Shown one piece after another: positions 1 through 8,040 of a stretch of 39,921 nt of DNA (the stretch's first letter is position 1; the number at the start of each line of letters is the position of its first letter). The notes beneath the pieces were generated by a model. That model searched no databases. It was not told the DNA's origin and was given only the letters and a program-made list of their open reading frames with translations. The translations under genes and the position numbers were made by a program. The DNA comes from Hyphomonadaceae bacterium (lineage in GTDB: Bacteria; Pseudomonadota; Alphaproteobacteria; Caulobacterales; Aquidulcibacteraceae): contig JACMMP010000059.1 in assembly GCA_014378995.1 (NCBI GenBank), positions 1 to 39,921 on the forward strand, written 5' to 3'.

Positions 1-120
1 AAGCTGATTAATCTTCCGTTATAAATTAGGTTGATAAATGTTATTCTCCTCTACCAGATAATAAATTCTAGGAGAGCGTTACAAGATGAAAAACTTTTCA
101 CGGCAAAATGAACCTTTGGA
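1..120. other. AT-rich segment of foreign or chimeric origin
   Basis: By hand count about one third of these bases are G or C, whereas everything to the right is clearly GC-rich. The addA reading frame loses its family similarity at about base 129, so a junction lies near 115-130. On the plus strand the segment shows GGAG at 71-74 and an ATG at 86 that opens a frame beginning MKNFSRQNEP, which then runs into antisense addA sequence. This looks like the start of an AT-rich gene cut at the junction. It could be an inserted element, a rearrangement end or an assembly chimera; the window alone cannot decide. Confidence 0.6.
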
Positions 121-599
121 CACGCGCAAAAAAGCGCCGCCGCGCGCGCTTCATCGGCGATATCGAAGCCGGGCGGCACGCCGGCCTCGAGCGGAAAGCG
201 CGCGAGCAGGCGTTCGCAGAAGGCGTGAATGGTCTGAATGCGCAAGCCACCCGGCGTTTCCAGCGCCTGCGCGAACAGCGCCCGGGCGCGGCTAAGCTCA
301 GCTTCAGGCGCGCCGAGATCCTTTAGCTCCTTGGCCAAAGTCGCATCGTCGGCGACGCACCAAGCGCCAAGCCGCTCGAACAGGCGCCGCTGCATCTCCG
401 CGGCCGCCGCTTTTGTGTACGTGATGCACAAAAACGCCGAGGGCTTTGAGCCTTGCAGCAGCAGCCGTGCGATGCGATCGACCAGCACCTTGGTTTTGCC
501 GGAGCCCGCATTGGCGGTGACGAACACCGAAAAGAGGGGATCGGCCGCCTGGCGTTGCGCCAACGTCGCCTCGGCGACAGGATCGAGTGCGCGGCTCAT
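51..599 (-). CDS. addA: AddA helicase-nuclease, N-terminal fragment, truncated
   Basis: This is the N-terminus of AddA, the UvrD-like helicase and nuclease subunit of the AddAB complex, which resects DNA double-strand breaks for RecA-dependent repair. The Walker A motif NAGSGKT is at residues 30-36, motif Ia (ITYTKAAAAEM) at 59-69 and an IQTIHAFCERLL motif at 121-132. Family members are usually over 1,100 residues, but here similarity stops near residue 157 and 25 unrelated residues lead to a stop. The break coincides with a run of six T on the coding strand followed by AT-rich sequence. Skipping one T gives a more AddA-like LFARV before the junction, so a one-base indel plus a breakpoint is possible. 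The ATG at 599 overlaps the addB stop as ATGA, which fixes the start. As it stands the fragment lacks the helicase core and nuclease and cannot be functional. Confidence 0.85.
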   Translation of the reverse strand: MSRALDPVAEATLAQRQAADPLFSVFVTANAGSGKTKVLVDRIARLLLQGSKPSAFLCITYTKAAAAEMQRRLFERLGAWCVADDATLAKELKDLGAPEAELSRARALFAQALETPGGLRIQTIHAFCERLLARFPLEAGVPPGFDIADEARAAALFCACPKVHFAVKSFSSCNALLEFIIW

Positions 600-3550
600 T
601 CGTCACCCGCCTCGTCCGCCCATTCCTTGCGCCGCGCGAGCAGATCATACTCGTCGTACGGCTTCAGGAATTGCACGCGCGGCTTGGAGAAAAACGCCTG
701 CTGCGGGTCCGCGTACTTCGTCAGCAGGCCGCGCAGATTAGTCAGCGCTTGCTCCGCGGCCAGCACCGGCCCGCCTTCTGCGTCGACGATTTGCGGCGCG
801 GGTTTGGAGCCGCCGAATTGCCAGTACACCAGTTCAGTCGGCGTCGCTTTCGGGACGTCATCAACGCACCCGGCCATCAGCATCGCAGCTTCCAGCAGCA
901 ATTGCGGAGAGAGGCCGCTGTTCACCTGCTCGTTGGTCGGCGGCTTGCCGGTCTTGAAATCGAGAATGGCGCAATGGCCCGGCGCGATCTCAATGCGGTC
1001 GGCGATGCCGGTGAGGAAAACATCGCCGACAGGCATTTTGCCGTACTTCTCACGATACACGACGGCCTCACGCCCGCGCCGCTCCGCAAACCAGGCGATC
1101 AGCGCCTGCACCGAGGCAAGCAACCGCTCCCGCTCGGCGGCACGGCGCTCCGGCGCAATGCCGTGCCAACGCAATTCTTCATCGAGCAGACGCGAAAGCT
1201 CTGCCGGATCGCCGCCATCGCCGAAACGTTCGATCGCGCGATGCACAGCGGTGCCGCGCTCAGCCGGGCCGGCGGGCGCTCCGATGGGATCGAGGCTGTC
1301 AAGCTTCAGGATGCGCCGCGCATAGACGGCGTACGGGTCGCGGATCAGCGTTTCCACTTGCGTGACGCTGATCTGCGTTAGGCGCTTGCCGGCGGGCGGA
1401 CGCGGCGCGACCGGGGTTGCGGGCCTGATCTCCGCTGGCTCGTGCAGCGCCTTGGCCCACGCCACATAATCGTCGGCGCGCTCGATCTCGCCTTGCGCGC
1501 CCTTTACCAGCGTCTTCAAACGCCAGAGCCAGCGCGAGGCCAAAGTGGGCGCGCCATCGCGGCGCAGCGCGCGCGTCAGCACCACGTTTGGCGCGTTGGC
1601 GAGCTGCGCAAAATCGTGCGCGGCGAGGCCGATGCGCGCATCGAGCGAGGGCAGGCCGAGCTTAACGCGCATCGCGCGCGACAAGAACGGGTCTTCGCCT
1701 GCCGGCGCCGGCCAGACGCCTTCGTTGAGGCCCGCGAGGATCATCAGGTCGCGCCGTTGCAAACGCGCCTCAAGCAAGCCCCAGATTGCGATCGGCGCAT
1801 CCGCCGTGTTCGCCACTGGCGGAACCTCGCGCTCCTCCATCAGCTTCATCAGCACACGCGGGGCTGCATGATATGCCATGAGCCCCAAAGCTGCGCCGTA
1901 CCTGTTGGCCTCACGCAGCAGCGCGGCGGCGGCTTCGCCGTCGCGGCCCTGCCACACTTCGTGCGCCGTCAGCTCTTCCACGCACTGGCTCAGCGCATCG
2001 GCGAACTCCGCCAGCGTCACTTCCTTGTGCGACATCAGCGAACGCAACGGTTTCAGCGCAACGATCAACGCGTCGACAATCCGGCGGGCAACTGGCCAGA
2101 GCTTGACCAGCTTTGTCGGATCGCGTTCGCCAAAACCAGCTAGCTCTTCCAACGTTTCATAGCGTCGCGCGCCGCGGAGCGCCTCGTGTTCGAGCACAGT
2201 CAGCGCGAACTGGTCGCGCCCCAACGCGACGCGCGGGTGTTTCAGCAGCGCCGCCAGCGCCACCGGATCACCGGCGTCGCGGGCCAGCTCGCACAGCAGC
2301 ACGATCAACCGCCCGGCTTCGGTCTCGCGCAGCGGCGCGCCGTGCGACACCGCCGGCTCGATGCCCCAGCGTGCGAGTTTCGATTCTATTCGGCGCGCCA
2401 GCCGCGCATCCGGCGTCACGACGGCGGCGCTGCCGCCGGGGCGCTCCAATGCCTCGCGTAGCATCAGCGCGATGGCGGTCGCCTCCTGATCTTCCGTTTC
2501 CGCTTCCAAGAGACCCAAGCCTGCGACACCCGCACGCACGAAATCCTTGCCGCCTGCGAGTTCTAGGCGCGCCAACCAATCGGCGGTCTTCTCCGCCGGC
2601 GCCAAAGCTTCACGCATCAACACGCGCCGGGCGCGGCCGCTGCTGGATTCGATGACGAGCGCGGGGATGGCGTTGCGCGCCACGCCAAGCGCTTTAAGCG
2701 TGCCTTTCAGCGCATATTGCGGATGCTGATCGCCGATCAGCGCCCAGGATTCTTCGTCGAGATCGACATCGACGCCCGGCAGCACGACAACGCCGCGCGG
2801 CAAGCCGGCAACAACACGCATCAGCTCGCGCGTGGTAGATTGCGAGCCGGTGGACCCCGCGATGATGATTGGGCGCTTGGGCGGGTTTTCAAGCCAGCGT
2901 TGCGCGAGTGAGCGGCGAAGCGCTGCGCCGTGGGCGGCGGGATCGCTCTTGCCCTGCTCCTTCAAATGCTCCGGCCAGAATTGCGCGATGATGGCGAGAA
3001 ACGCCGCCGAACTCGCCCAATGCCGCGCGAGTTCGATTTCTTCGACGAGCATTGGCAATTTTTCCCATGCGACGCGATCTACGGTCGCGGCGCTATCGAG
3101 CAGCTTGCCAAGTTCATCCGCCAGCGCGATTGCACGGGCGGGATCGTCGACACCGTTCGACGCCACGTCGCGGCGCCGGATAAGCGAGGCCAGCTGCATG
3201 CGGCGCTGGATCTTTTCGATCGGCGGCAGGATGTCTGACGTGAGCGGATCGGCGCCCCAGACGTCTGGATCGTCGTCCGCGTGCGGATCGCCGAGCGGAC
3301 GGATGGTCGGCAAAAGCGCCGCGCCGCCGAGGCGCTTAGCGAACGCATCGATCAGCCCACGGGCGGCGCGGCGGTTGGGCAACAGCACGAGCGCATCGGC
3401 CAACGCAAACGGATCGTCCTTACGCACGAGCGCAGCAACCATCGCTTCGGCCAGCACATCCAAAAATGGCGCTGATGCGGGCGCGGCGCGGATACGCGGC
3501 GCCGGGCCGCCGAACAAAGGTTCGGGCAGCCCGAGCGGCAGCATGGTCAT
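596..3550 (-). CDS. addB: AddB, double-strand break repair nuclease subunit
   Basis: AddB is the partner of AddA in the alphaproteobacterial double-strand break resection complex: an inactivated helicase-like scaffold with a C-terminal RecB-type nuclease. The protein has 984 residues. Its N-terminus carries the family motif ALVLLPNRRAARGL. The C-terminal nuclease shows GTAVHRAIERF and the PD-(D/E)XK core ILDFKTGK at roughly residues 862-869. An upstream extension is open for 42 codons, but the ATG at 3550 overlaps the stop of the preceding nucleotidyltransferase as ATGA, so I prefer it; a second ATG lies six bases further in. It is the fourth gene of tsaE-amgK-murU-addB-addA. The gene is intact, although its downstream partner addA is broken in this window. 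Confidence 0.93.
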   Translation of the reverse strand: MTMLPLGLPEPLFGGPAPRIRAAPASAPFLDVLAEAMVAALVRKDDPFALADALVLLPNRRAARGLIDAFAKRLGGAALLPTIRPLGDPHADDDPDVWGADPLTSDILPPIEKIQRRMQLASLIRRRDVASNGVDDPARAIALADELGKLLDSAATVDRVAWEKLPMLVEEIELARHWASSAAFLAIIAQFWPEHLKEQGKSDPAAHGAALRRSLAQRWLENPPKRPIIIAGSTGSQSTTRELMRVVAGLPRGVVVLPGVDVDLDEESWALIGDQHPQYALKGTLKALGVARNAIPALVIESSSGRARRVLMREALAPAEKTADWLARLELAGGKDFVRAGVAGLGLLEAETEDQEATAIALMLREALERPGGSAAVVTPDARLARRIESKLARWGIEPAVSHGAPLRETEAGRLIVLLCELARDAGDPVALAALLKHPRVALGRDQFALTVLEHEALRGARRYETLEELAGFGERDPTKLVKLWPVARRIVDALIVALKPLRSLMSHKEVTLAEFADALSQCVEELTAHEVWQGRDGEAAAALLREANRYGAALGLMAYHAAPRVLMKLMEEREVPPVANTADAPIAIWGLLEARLQRRDLMILAGLNEGVWPAPAGEDPFLSRAMRVKLGLPSLDARIGLAAHDFAQLANAPNVVLTRALRRDGAPTLASRWLWRLKTLVKGAQGEIERADDYVAWAKALHEPAEIRPATPVAPRPPAGKRLTQISVTQVETLIRDPYAVYARRILKLDSLDPIGAPAGPAERGTAVHRAIERFGDGGDPAELSRLLDEELRWHGIAPERRAAERERLLASVQALIAWFAERRGREAVVYREKYGKMPVGDVFLTGIADRIEIAPGHCAILDFKTGKPPTNEQVNSGLSPQLLLEAAMLMAGCVDDVPKATPTELVYWQFGGSKPAPQIVDAEGGPVLAAEQALTNLRGLLTKYADPQQAFFSKPRVQFLKPYDEYDLLARRKEWADEAGDE

Positions 3551-4269
3551 GGACGTGGCGCGCCGGCGCTCAACCGCGCTTCCGCTTGCACGCGCGCTTC
3601 GGGGTCGCCGACATGCATCCAATAGCCGCCGAGCGGGGCGCCATAGAGGCGCCCTTCGCCGGCCAGCCTGCGCCACACGCGCGTGAACGAGAACGGTTCG
3701 AGCGGTTCGTTATCAACCACCGCAGGATCGATGATCTGAGCGCCCATGTAGGCCCACGGCGTAAGCGGCAGGGCATCGCGAAAGCTCAGCATGCCGTGCT
3801 CGTCCATGAAGAAGTCGCCTTCTCCGTCATAGCCGAGTTGCTGATCCATCGCCGCGAGCATAAGTTTCGCGCCGCTTCGCGCGGCATCGAAACCTTCGCA
3901 GAGGCGCGCAACCGCCGAACCGTTCGGCTCGTCCCAGACGCTATCGATATTGCAGACGACGATTGGCGCGTCGCCCAAAAGCGGGCGCGCCTGGCGCACC
4001 CCGCCCCCGGTTTCCATCAGCTGCGCGCGCTCGTCCGAGATCACGATCTCGATATCGGTGCGGCGCGCCACGTGCGCCTCGAGCAGATCGGCAAACGCAT
4101 GCACATTCACCACTGCGCGTTTGACGCCCGCAGCAATCAAGCGGTCGAGCACGTGATCGATTAGTGCGCGCCCACCGACAGTAACCAGCGCCTTGGGGCG
4201 ATCGTTGGTCAGCGGTTTCATCCGCGTGCCGAGCCCGGCGGCAAGCACCATTGCTGTATGGGGCGTCAC
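3547..4269 (-). CDS. murU: MurU-like nucleotidyltransferase
   Basis: A sugar-phosphate nucleotidyltransferase of 240 residues. Next to an AmgK-like kinase it is best read as MurU, which converts MurNAc-1-phosphate and UTP to UDP-MurNAc in the cytoplasmic peptidoglycan recycling route that bypasses de novo synthesis and fosfomycin-sensitive MurA. The nucleotide-binding signature LAAGLGTRMKPLT is at residues 9-21, followed by the RPKAL lysine at 26. The C-terminal GGYWMHVGDPEA fits the family. The GTG start at 4269 overlaps the amgK stop as GTGA and places the signature at the usual distance from the N-terminus; a longer frame from 4365 adds an arginine-rich stretch that looks non-coding. The specific MurU assignment relies on context, since the fold alone is shared with GlmU- and RmlA-type enzymes. 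Confidence 0.85.
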   Translation of the reverse strand: MTPHTAMVLAAGLGTRMKPLTNDRPKALVTVGGRALIDHVLDRLIAAGVKRAVVNVHAFADLLEAHVARRTDIEIVISDERAQLMETGGGVRQARPLLGDAPIVVCNIDSVWDEPNGSAVARLCEGFDAARSGAKLMLAAMDQQLGYDGEGDFFMDEHGMLSFRDALPLTPWAYMGAQIIDPAVVDNEPLEPFSFTRVWRRLAGEGRLYGAPLGGYWMHVGDPEARVQAEARLSAGAPRP

Positions 4270-5351
4270 GCCGCTTTCTCCAGATACGGCCGGGCGACGC
4301 TTTCGACGAAGTCGCGTGCGTCGGCGAGCGCGGGATGCTCGAGCGTGCGGGCGAGATGGCCCCACTCGCGCGGCATGAAGGAGAGATAACGCTGCTTGCC
4401 GTCGCGGCCGGCGAGGCGCGCGAAGATGCCAAGGATGCGCATGGCGTTGACGGCGCCGAGCACGGCGAGCTCGCGCTGAAATTCAGTATCGCTGGCGCCG
4501 GTGGCGTCGAGGTATGCGCGGACGGCGGCGGCGCTGGCTTCTGGGCTCACATCGCGGCGCGCGTCATGCAGCAGCATGGCGAAGTCCCAAGCGCGCCAAC
4601 CGCGAACGGCGTCTTGAAAATCTAGAAGCCCCACGCGCTTCAACCCCTCGCGCTCCGGCAGCCAGAGCAGGTTTTCAGCGTGATAGTCGCGGATTGTGAA
4701 GGCGCGCGGAAAGCCGAGCGCCTTCACGATCAGGCCATCGCGCACTTTTTCCCAGCGGGCGCGGGCGGCGTCGTCAATGTGAACATCGGCGGCGCGCGGC
4801 AGCCATTCGACAAACAGGTCGGCGTTCACTTCGAGCGCCAGCGCGTCGTAATCGAGCAGCGGCCACGTCGCGTTGCCGGCGCCGTCCAAGCGCGCGGGCG
4901 GCGGCGTTTGGTGTACGTGCGCCAACACGCGCGCGGCTTCTTCGTAAAGCGCAATCTCGTCGGCGCCTTGCGGGATGGCGTGGGCGTAGAGGTTGTCGCC
5001 GAGATCTTCGATCACGGCGTAACCGGCTTCGCAATCGGCGCCGTAGATGCGCGGCGGCGCGAGGCCGAGGCTTTCCAGATGATTGGCGACCGCGACGAAA
5101 GCTTCGACGCGCGAGGCGGCCAGACGCGATGTTGCGTTCCAACCAAGCAGCCGGCGCTCCGCGGGCGTGGCACCCGGTGGGCATGGCGCGCTTTCGCTGC
5201 TCGGCGGCGCGTCCATCAGCATGGCGCGGCGGCCATCCTTCGCCAGCCGCTCATACCGGCGCGTGGACGCATCGCCCGGCAGCGGATCCCGCACGGCGCC
5301 GTCGAAGCCGGTCTGTTCGAGCAAGCGCGCGAGAGCCTCAGATCGTTGCAA
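4266..5351 (-). CDS. amgK: AmgK-like MurNAc/GlcNAc anomeric kinase
   Basis: An aminoglycoside-phosphotransferase-fold kinase of about 361 residues. AmgK phosphorylates MurNAc and GlcNAc at the anomeric carbon, supplying MurU, which is encoded immediately downstream with a GTGA overlap. The catalytic loop is seen as IRDYHAENLLW and the metal-binding segment as LLDFQDAVRG. I chose the TTG start at 5351 because a GGAG lies eight bases upstream and the overlap with tsaE is then only 14 bases. An ATG at 5402 would add 17 residues and a 65-base overlap without a better ribosome binding site. A conserved GDASTRRYERL near the N-terminus fits the kinase glycine-rich region. Start assignment is less certain than function. 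Confidence 0.85.
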   Translation of the reverse strand: MQRSEALARLLEQTGFDGAVRDPLPGDASTRRYERLAKDGRRAMLMDAPPSSESAPCPPGATPAERRLLGWNATSRLAASRVEAFVAVANHLESLGLAPPRIYGADCEAGYAVIEDLGDNLYAHAIPQGADEIALYEEAARVLAHVHQTPPPARLDGAGNATWPLLDYDALALEVNADLFVEWLPRAADVHIDDAARARWEKVRDGLIVKALGFPRAFTIRDYHAENLLWLPEREGLKRVGLLDFQDAVRGWRAWDFAMLLHDARRDVSPEASAAAVRAYLDATGASDTEFQRELAVLGAVNAMRILGIFARLAGRDGKQRYLSFMPREWGHLARTLEHPALADARDFVESVARPYLEKAA

Positions 5352-5808
5352 GCCGTGTTCTCCATGCGCCGTGCGCAAGTAGCGCGGCGTTGCGTCCTTC
5401 ACCGTCGGGGCTCAAAGCGATATCGAGCCGATCGGCGGGCAATTGGTTCTCCAGCCGCTCCGGCCATTCGATCAAGCAGGCCGCTTCGGCGAAAGCGTCT
5501 TCCAGTCCAAGCTCCCAGGCGTCGTCGGCGCGGTCCAGGCGGTAAAGGTCAACGTGCCAGAGTTCGCCCTTCGCGCCCTCGTAGGTTTGCACCAGGGTAT
5601 AAGTTGGGCTGGGCGTCTCTTCCGGCCGGCCGGTCCAGGCTTCGATGGCGCCGCGCGCGAGCGTGGTTTTGCCGGCGCCGAGATTGCCGCTGAGGCAGAC
5701 CACATCCCCCGGCCCCAGCGCCTCGCCCAAGCGGCGGCCGAGCGCCATTGTCGCCGCCGGGTCCGGCAGCGGGATTTCGCGCGAATCAAGTGCGTTACGG
5801 GCGGTCAC
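5338..5808 (-). CDS. tsaE: TsaE, tRNA t6A biosynthesis ATPase
   Basis: TsaE (YjeE) is the small ATPase that works with TsaB and TsaD to load threonylcarbamoyl on A37 of ANN-decoding tRNAs. The protein is 156 residues, the usual size. Walker A is GNLGAGKTT at 41-49, followed by family motifs SPTYTLVQTY, HVDLYRL and the LIEWPERL signature. The start is GTG at 5808 with no strong Shine-Dalgarno sequence in front. It heads the minus-strand operon tsaE-amgK-murU-addB-addA. From memory, Caulobacter relatives have divL directly upstream of tsaE; here a 4.5-kb block lies between them. Confidence 0.93.
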   Translation of the reverse strand: MTARNALDSREIPLPDPAATMALGRRLGEALGPGDVVCLSGNLGAGKTTLARGAIEAWTGRPEETPSPTYTLVQTYEGAKGELWHVDLYRLDRADDAWELGLEDAFAEAACLIEWPERLENQLPADRLDIALSPDGEGRNAALLAHGAWRTRLATI

Positions 5809-5891
5809 GGGCGCGGATGCTGGCCTAGCGGCAGCGCGGCATCAAGGGCGCCTTGCGCCCCGCCCGCAGAGGCTTCAAACACCAAACCGCT

Positions 5892-7133
5892 GTGAGTACG
5901 GGCGAAATCAACCGCATCATCATTGTCGGCGCCGGCCAAGCCGGCGGCGAGACCGCGCAACGCCTGCGCCAGGCCGGATTCGCGGGCGACATCACGTTGA
6001 TCGGCGAAGAACCGTGCGCGCCGTACCAACGCCCGCCGCTGTCCAAGGCCTACCTCGCCGGCAAGCTGGAGATGGACCGGCTGCTGCTGCGCCCGCCTAG
6101 CGTTTACGCCGAAGAACACATCTCGTTTCTGCCGTCGATGAAGGCGGTCTGGATCGACCGCGCCACCAAGAAGGTGCGCGTCGAGGGCGGGCGCGAGCTG
6201 CCATATGACGCGCTGGTGCTGGCCACCGGCGCGCGGCCGCGAAAGCTCCCGCTGGTGGGCGCAGATCTCGACGGCGTGCGCCTCTTCCGCACCGCGGCGG
6301 ACGTGGATGCGATCCGCCCGCGCTTCGTTTCCGGCGCAAAGCTGGTCGTCATCGGCGCGGGCTATATCGGCTTGGAGGTCGCGGCAGTGGCGCGGCAAAG
6401 CGGGCTTGAAACAACGGTGATCGAAACCGCTGTGCGGCCGCTAGCGCGCGTGACCAGCCCAGAGGTCGCCGGCTTCTTTCTCGATGAACACACGCGCCAA
6501 GGCGTGCGCTTCGTACTCGGCGGCCAGCCGGCAATTATCAAAGGCCAGGACCGCGTTACTGGCGTTGGCCTCGCCGATGGCGGCGAACTGCCGGCGGATA
6601 TCGTCATTGCGGGCATCGGCGTGACGCCGGAGACGACTTTGGCGCAGCACTCGGGCCTCGCCATCGACAACGGCATCGTCACCGATGCCGAGTGCCGCAC
6701 CTCCGATCCCCACATCTTCGCCATCGGCGATTGCGCATCGCGCCCGATGGCGCATTTCGACGGCCGCGTCTGCCGCCTGGAAAGCGTGCACAACGCGGTC
6801 GAAGGGGCCAAGATCGTCGCCGCCCTCATCACCGGGCAAAAGCCCCATGCCGTCGAGGCGCCCTGGTTCTGGTCGGACCAGTACGACCTCAAACTGCAGA
6901 TCGCCGGGCTGTTCCAAGGTTACGACCATGTCGTGTTCCGCGGCGTCATGGCTGACCGCTCGTTCGCGGCGTTCTACTACAAAGGCGATAAGCTGATTGC
7001 GGTGGATGCGGTGAACCGGCCGGGCGAGTATCTGGGCGCGAAGATGTTGATCCAAACCGGGCGCTCGTTGCCGCACGACGTCATCACGGATGAAACGCGG
7101 CCGATGAAAGAACTTGTCGCCAGCGCGCGCTAA
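5892..7133 (+). CDS. FAD-dependent ferredoxin reductase
   Basis: A 413-residue pyridine nucleotide-disulfide oxidoreductase of the rhodocoxin/putidaredoxin reductase type. It passes electrons from NAD(P)H through FAD to a [2Fe-2S] ferredoxin. The FAD-binding GAGQAGG is at residues 13-19, the NAD-binding VIGAGYIGLEVA lies in the middle, and the second FAD motif is IFAIGDCAS. The ferredoxin gene starts 18 bases downstream, so the two form a redox pair. The GTG at 5892 puts the first Rossmann glycines at the normal distance; a TTG at 5853 would add 13 residues. It is transcribed divergently from tsaE. No cytochrome P450 or other terminal oxygenase lies in the window, so the final acceptor is unknown. 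Confidence 0.9.
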   Translation: MSTGEINRIIIVGAGQAGGETAQRLRQAGFAGDITLIGEEPCAPYQRPPLSKAYLAGKLEMDRLLLRPPSVYAEEHISFLPSMKAVWIDRATKKVRVEGGRELPYDALVLATGARPRKLPLVGADLDGVRLFRTAADVDAIRPRFVSGAKLVVIGAGYIGLEVAAVARQSGLETTVIETAVRPLARVTSPEVAGFFLDEHTRQGVRFVLGGQPAIIKGQDRVTGVGLADGGELPADIVIAGIGVTPETTLAQHSGLAIDNGIVTDAECRTSDPHIFAIGDCASRPMAHFDGRVCRLESVHNAVEGAKIVAALITGQKPHAVEAPWFWSDQYDLKLQIAGLFQGYDHVVFRGVMADRSFAAFYYKGDKLIAVDAVNRPGEYLGAKMLIQTGRSLPHDVITDETRPMKELVASAR

Positions 7134-7151
7134 AGTGTTGAACAGGAAACC

Positions 7152-7472
7152 ATGCCGAAGATCACTTACATCGAGCACACCGGCAAAGAGCACGTCATCG
7201 AGGCGCCGAACGGCCAGACGGTGATGGAGGCGGCGGTGAAACACGCCGTGCCGGGCATCGACGCCGATTGCGGCGGCGCCTGCGCCTGCGCAACCTGCCA
7301 TGTCTATGTCGATCCGGAATGGTTGGCGAAGACCGGCGAAGCCGGCTCGATGGAGCAGTCGATGCTCGATTTCGCCAACGACGTCGAAGACAATTCGCGC
7401 CTCTCCTGCCAGATCAAAGTGAGTGAAGCGCTGGATGGGCTCATTGTGCGGTTGCCGAAGAGCCAGCACTGA
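7152..7472 (+). CDS. [2Fe-2S] adrenodoxin-type ferredoxin
   Basis: A 106-residue soluble ferredoxin with the cluster ligands C40-X5-C46-X2-C49 and C86, as in adrenodoxin, putidaredoxin and rhodocoxin. AGGAAACC directly precedes the ATG. It probably receives electrons from the reductase encoded 18 bases upstream and passes them to a P450-type monooxygenase encoded elsewhere. The acidic patch after the cluster ([14 protein letters not shown]) is typical of the surface that docks reductase and P450. The isc-type ferredoxin is an alternative, but pairing with this reductase favours the oxygenase role. Confidence 0.92.
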   Translation: MPKITYIEHTGKEHVIEAPNGQTVMEAAVKHAVPGIDADCGGACACATCHVYVDPEWLAKTGEAGSMEQSMLDFANDVEDNSRLSCQIKVSEALDGLIVRLPKSQH

Positions 7473-7526
7473 CGTTGCGTGATGCCGTCACAGCGGCTAT
7501 AATTGGCGCCGTTGACGAGGCCAACA

Positions 7527-7982
7527 ATGATGCTGCGCCTTATCCCGCCCCCGGTCTGGGCCGCGCTTCTTATCGCCGCCACCTACAGCCTTAGTCTGCT
7601 GCTACCCTTCAGCGCGGACCTGCCGGAATGGCGGCACAAACCGACGGGCGCCATTTTCATCGCCGCCGCTCTGGCTGTGCTGTTCTTCAGCATGGGGCAG
7701 TTCGTCTTCGCCGGCACGCAGCTGCTGCCGAACGCGCCGGTCAACAGCAAGCTGGTGACGCATGGAATCTACGCCTTCACGCGCAATCCCATGTATCTCG
7801 CCATGACGCTGATCACGTTGGGCGCGGCGGTGTGGGTCGGTCAGCCGCTAATGTATCTGGCGCCGGTGGCGATGTATCTGATCGCCGACCGCGTGTTCAT
7901 CCCGTTTGAGGAAGCGAATATGCGCCGCCAGTTCGGCGATGCGTTCGACGCGTACTGCAAGCGCGTCCGCCGCTGGATATAG
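7527..7982 (+). CDS. ICMT/phospholipid methyltransferase-like membrane protein
   Basis: An integral membrane protein of 151 residues with about four hydrophobic segments. The C-terminal half carries the signature HGIYAFTRNPMYLAM and later FIPFEEANMRRQFGDAFDAY, which match the isoprenylcysteine carboxyl methyltransferase/PEMT superfamily: SAM-dependent enzymes with a membrane-embedded active site. Bacterial members have poorly known substrates, so no substrate is claimed. The ATG at 7527 is preceded by GAGG six bases upstream; a TTG at 7503 is less likely. It follows the ferredoxin gene by 54 bases on the same strand. Confidence 0.85.
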   Translation: MMLRLIPPPVWAALLIAATYSLSLLLPFSADLPEWRHKPTGAIFIAAALAVLFFSMGQFVFAGTQLLPNAPVNSKLVTHGIYAFTRNPMYLAMTLITLGAAVWVGQPLMYLAPVAMYLIADRVFIPFEEANMRRQFGDAFDAYCKRVRRWI

Positions 7983-8040
7983 CCCGAGAGGTTGAGTTTC
8001 TCCCGCGAACTCTGTTCACTGCGCCGCGAGGGAGACAACG

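Noticed and set aside
1-120. Insertion sequence end at the left edge
   Set aside because: AT-rich sequence and a junction are visible, but no terminal inverted repeat, target duplication or transposase could be found in so short a stretch.
3466-4164. Long plus-strand frames opposite addB, murU and amgK
   Set aside because: They are antisense to well-supported genes, rich in Arg/Ala/Pro, show no motifs or ribosome sites, and arise from the high GC third-position bias.
6441-7469. 342-codon minus-strand frame opposite the ferredoxin reductase and ferredoxin
   Set aside because: Both strong redox genes on the plus strand have complete motifs; the antisense frame has none and crosses their intergenic gap.
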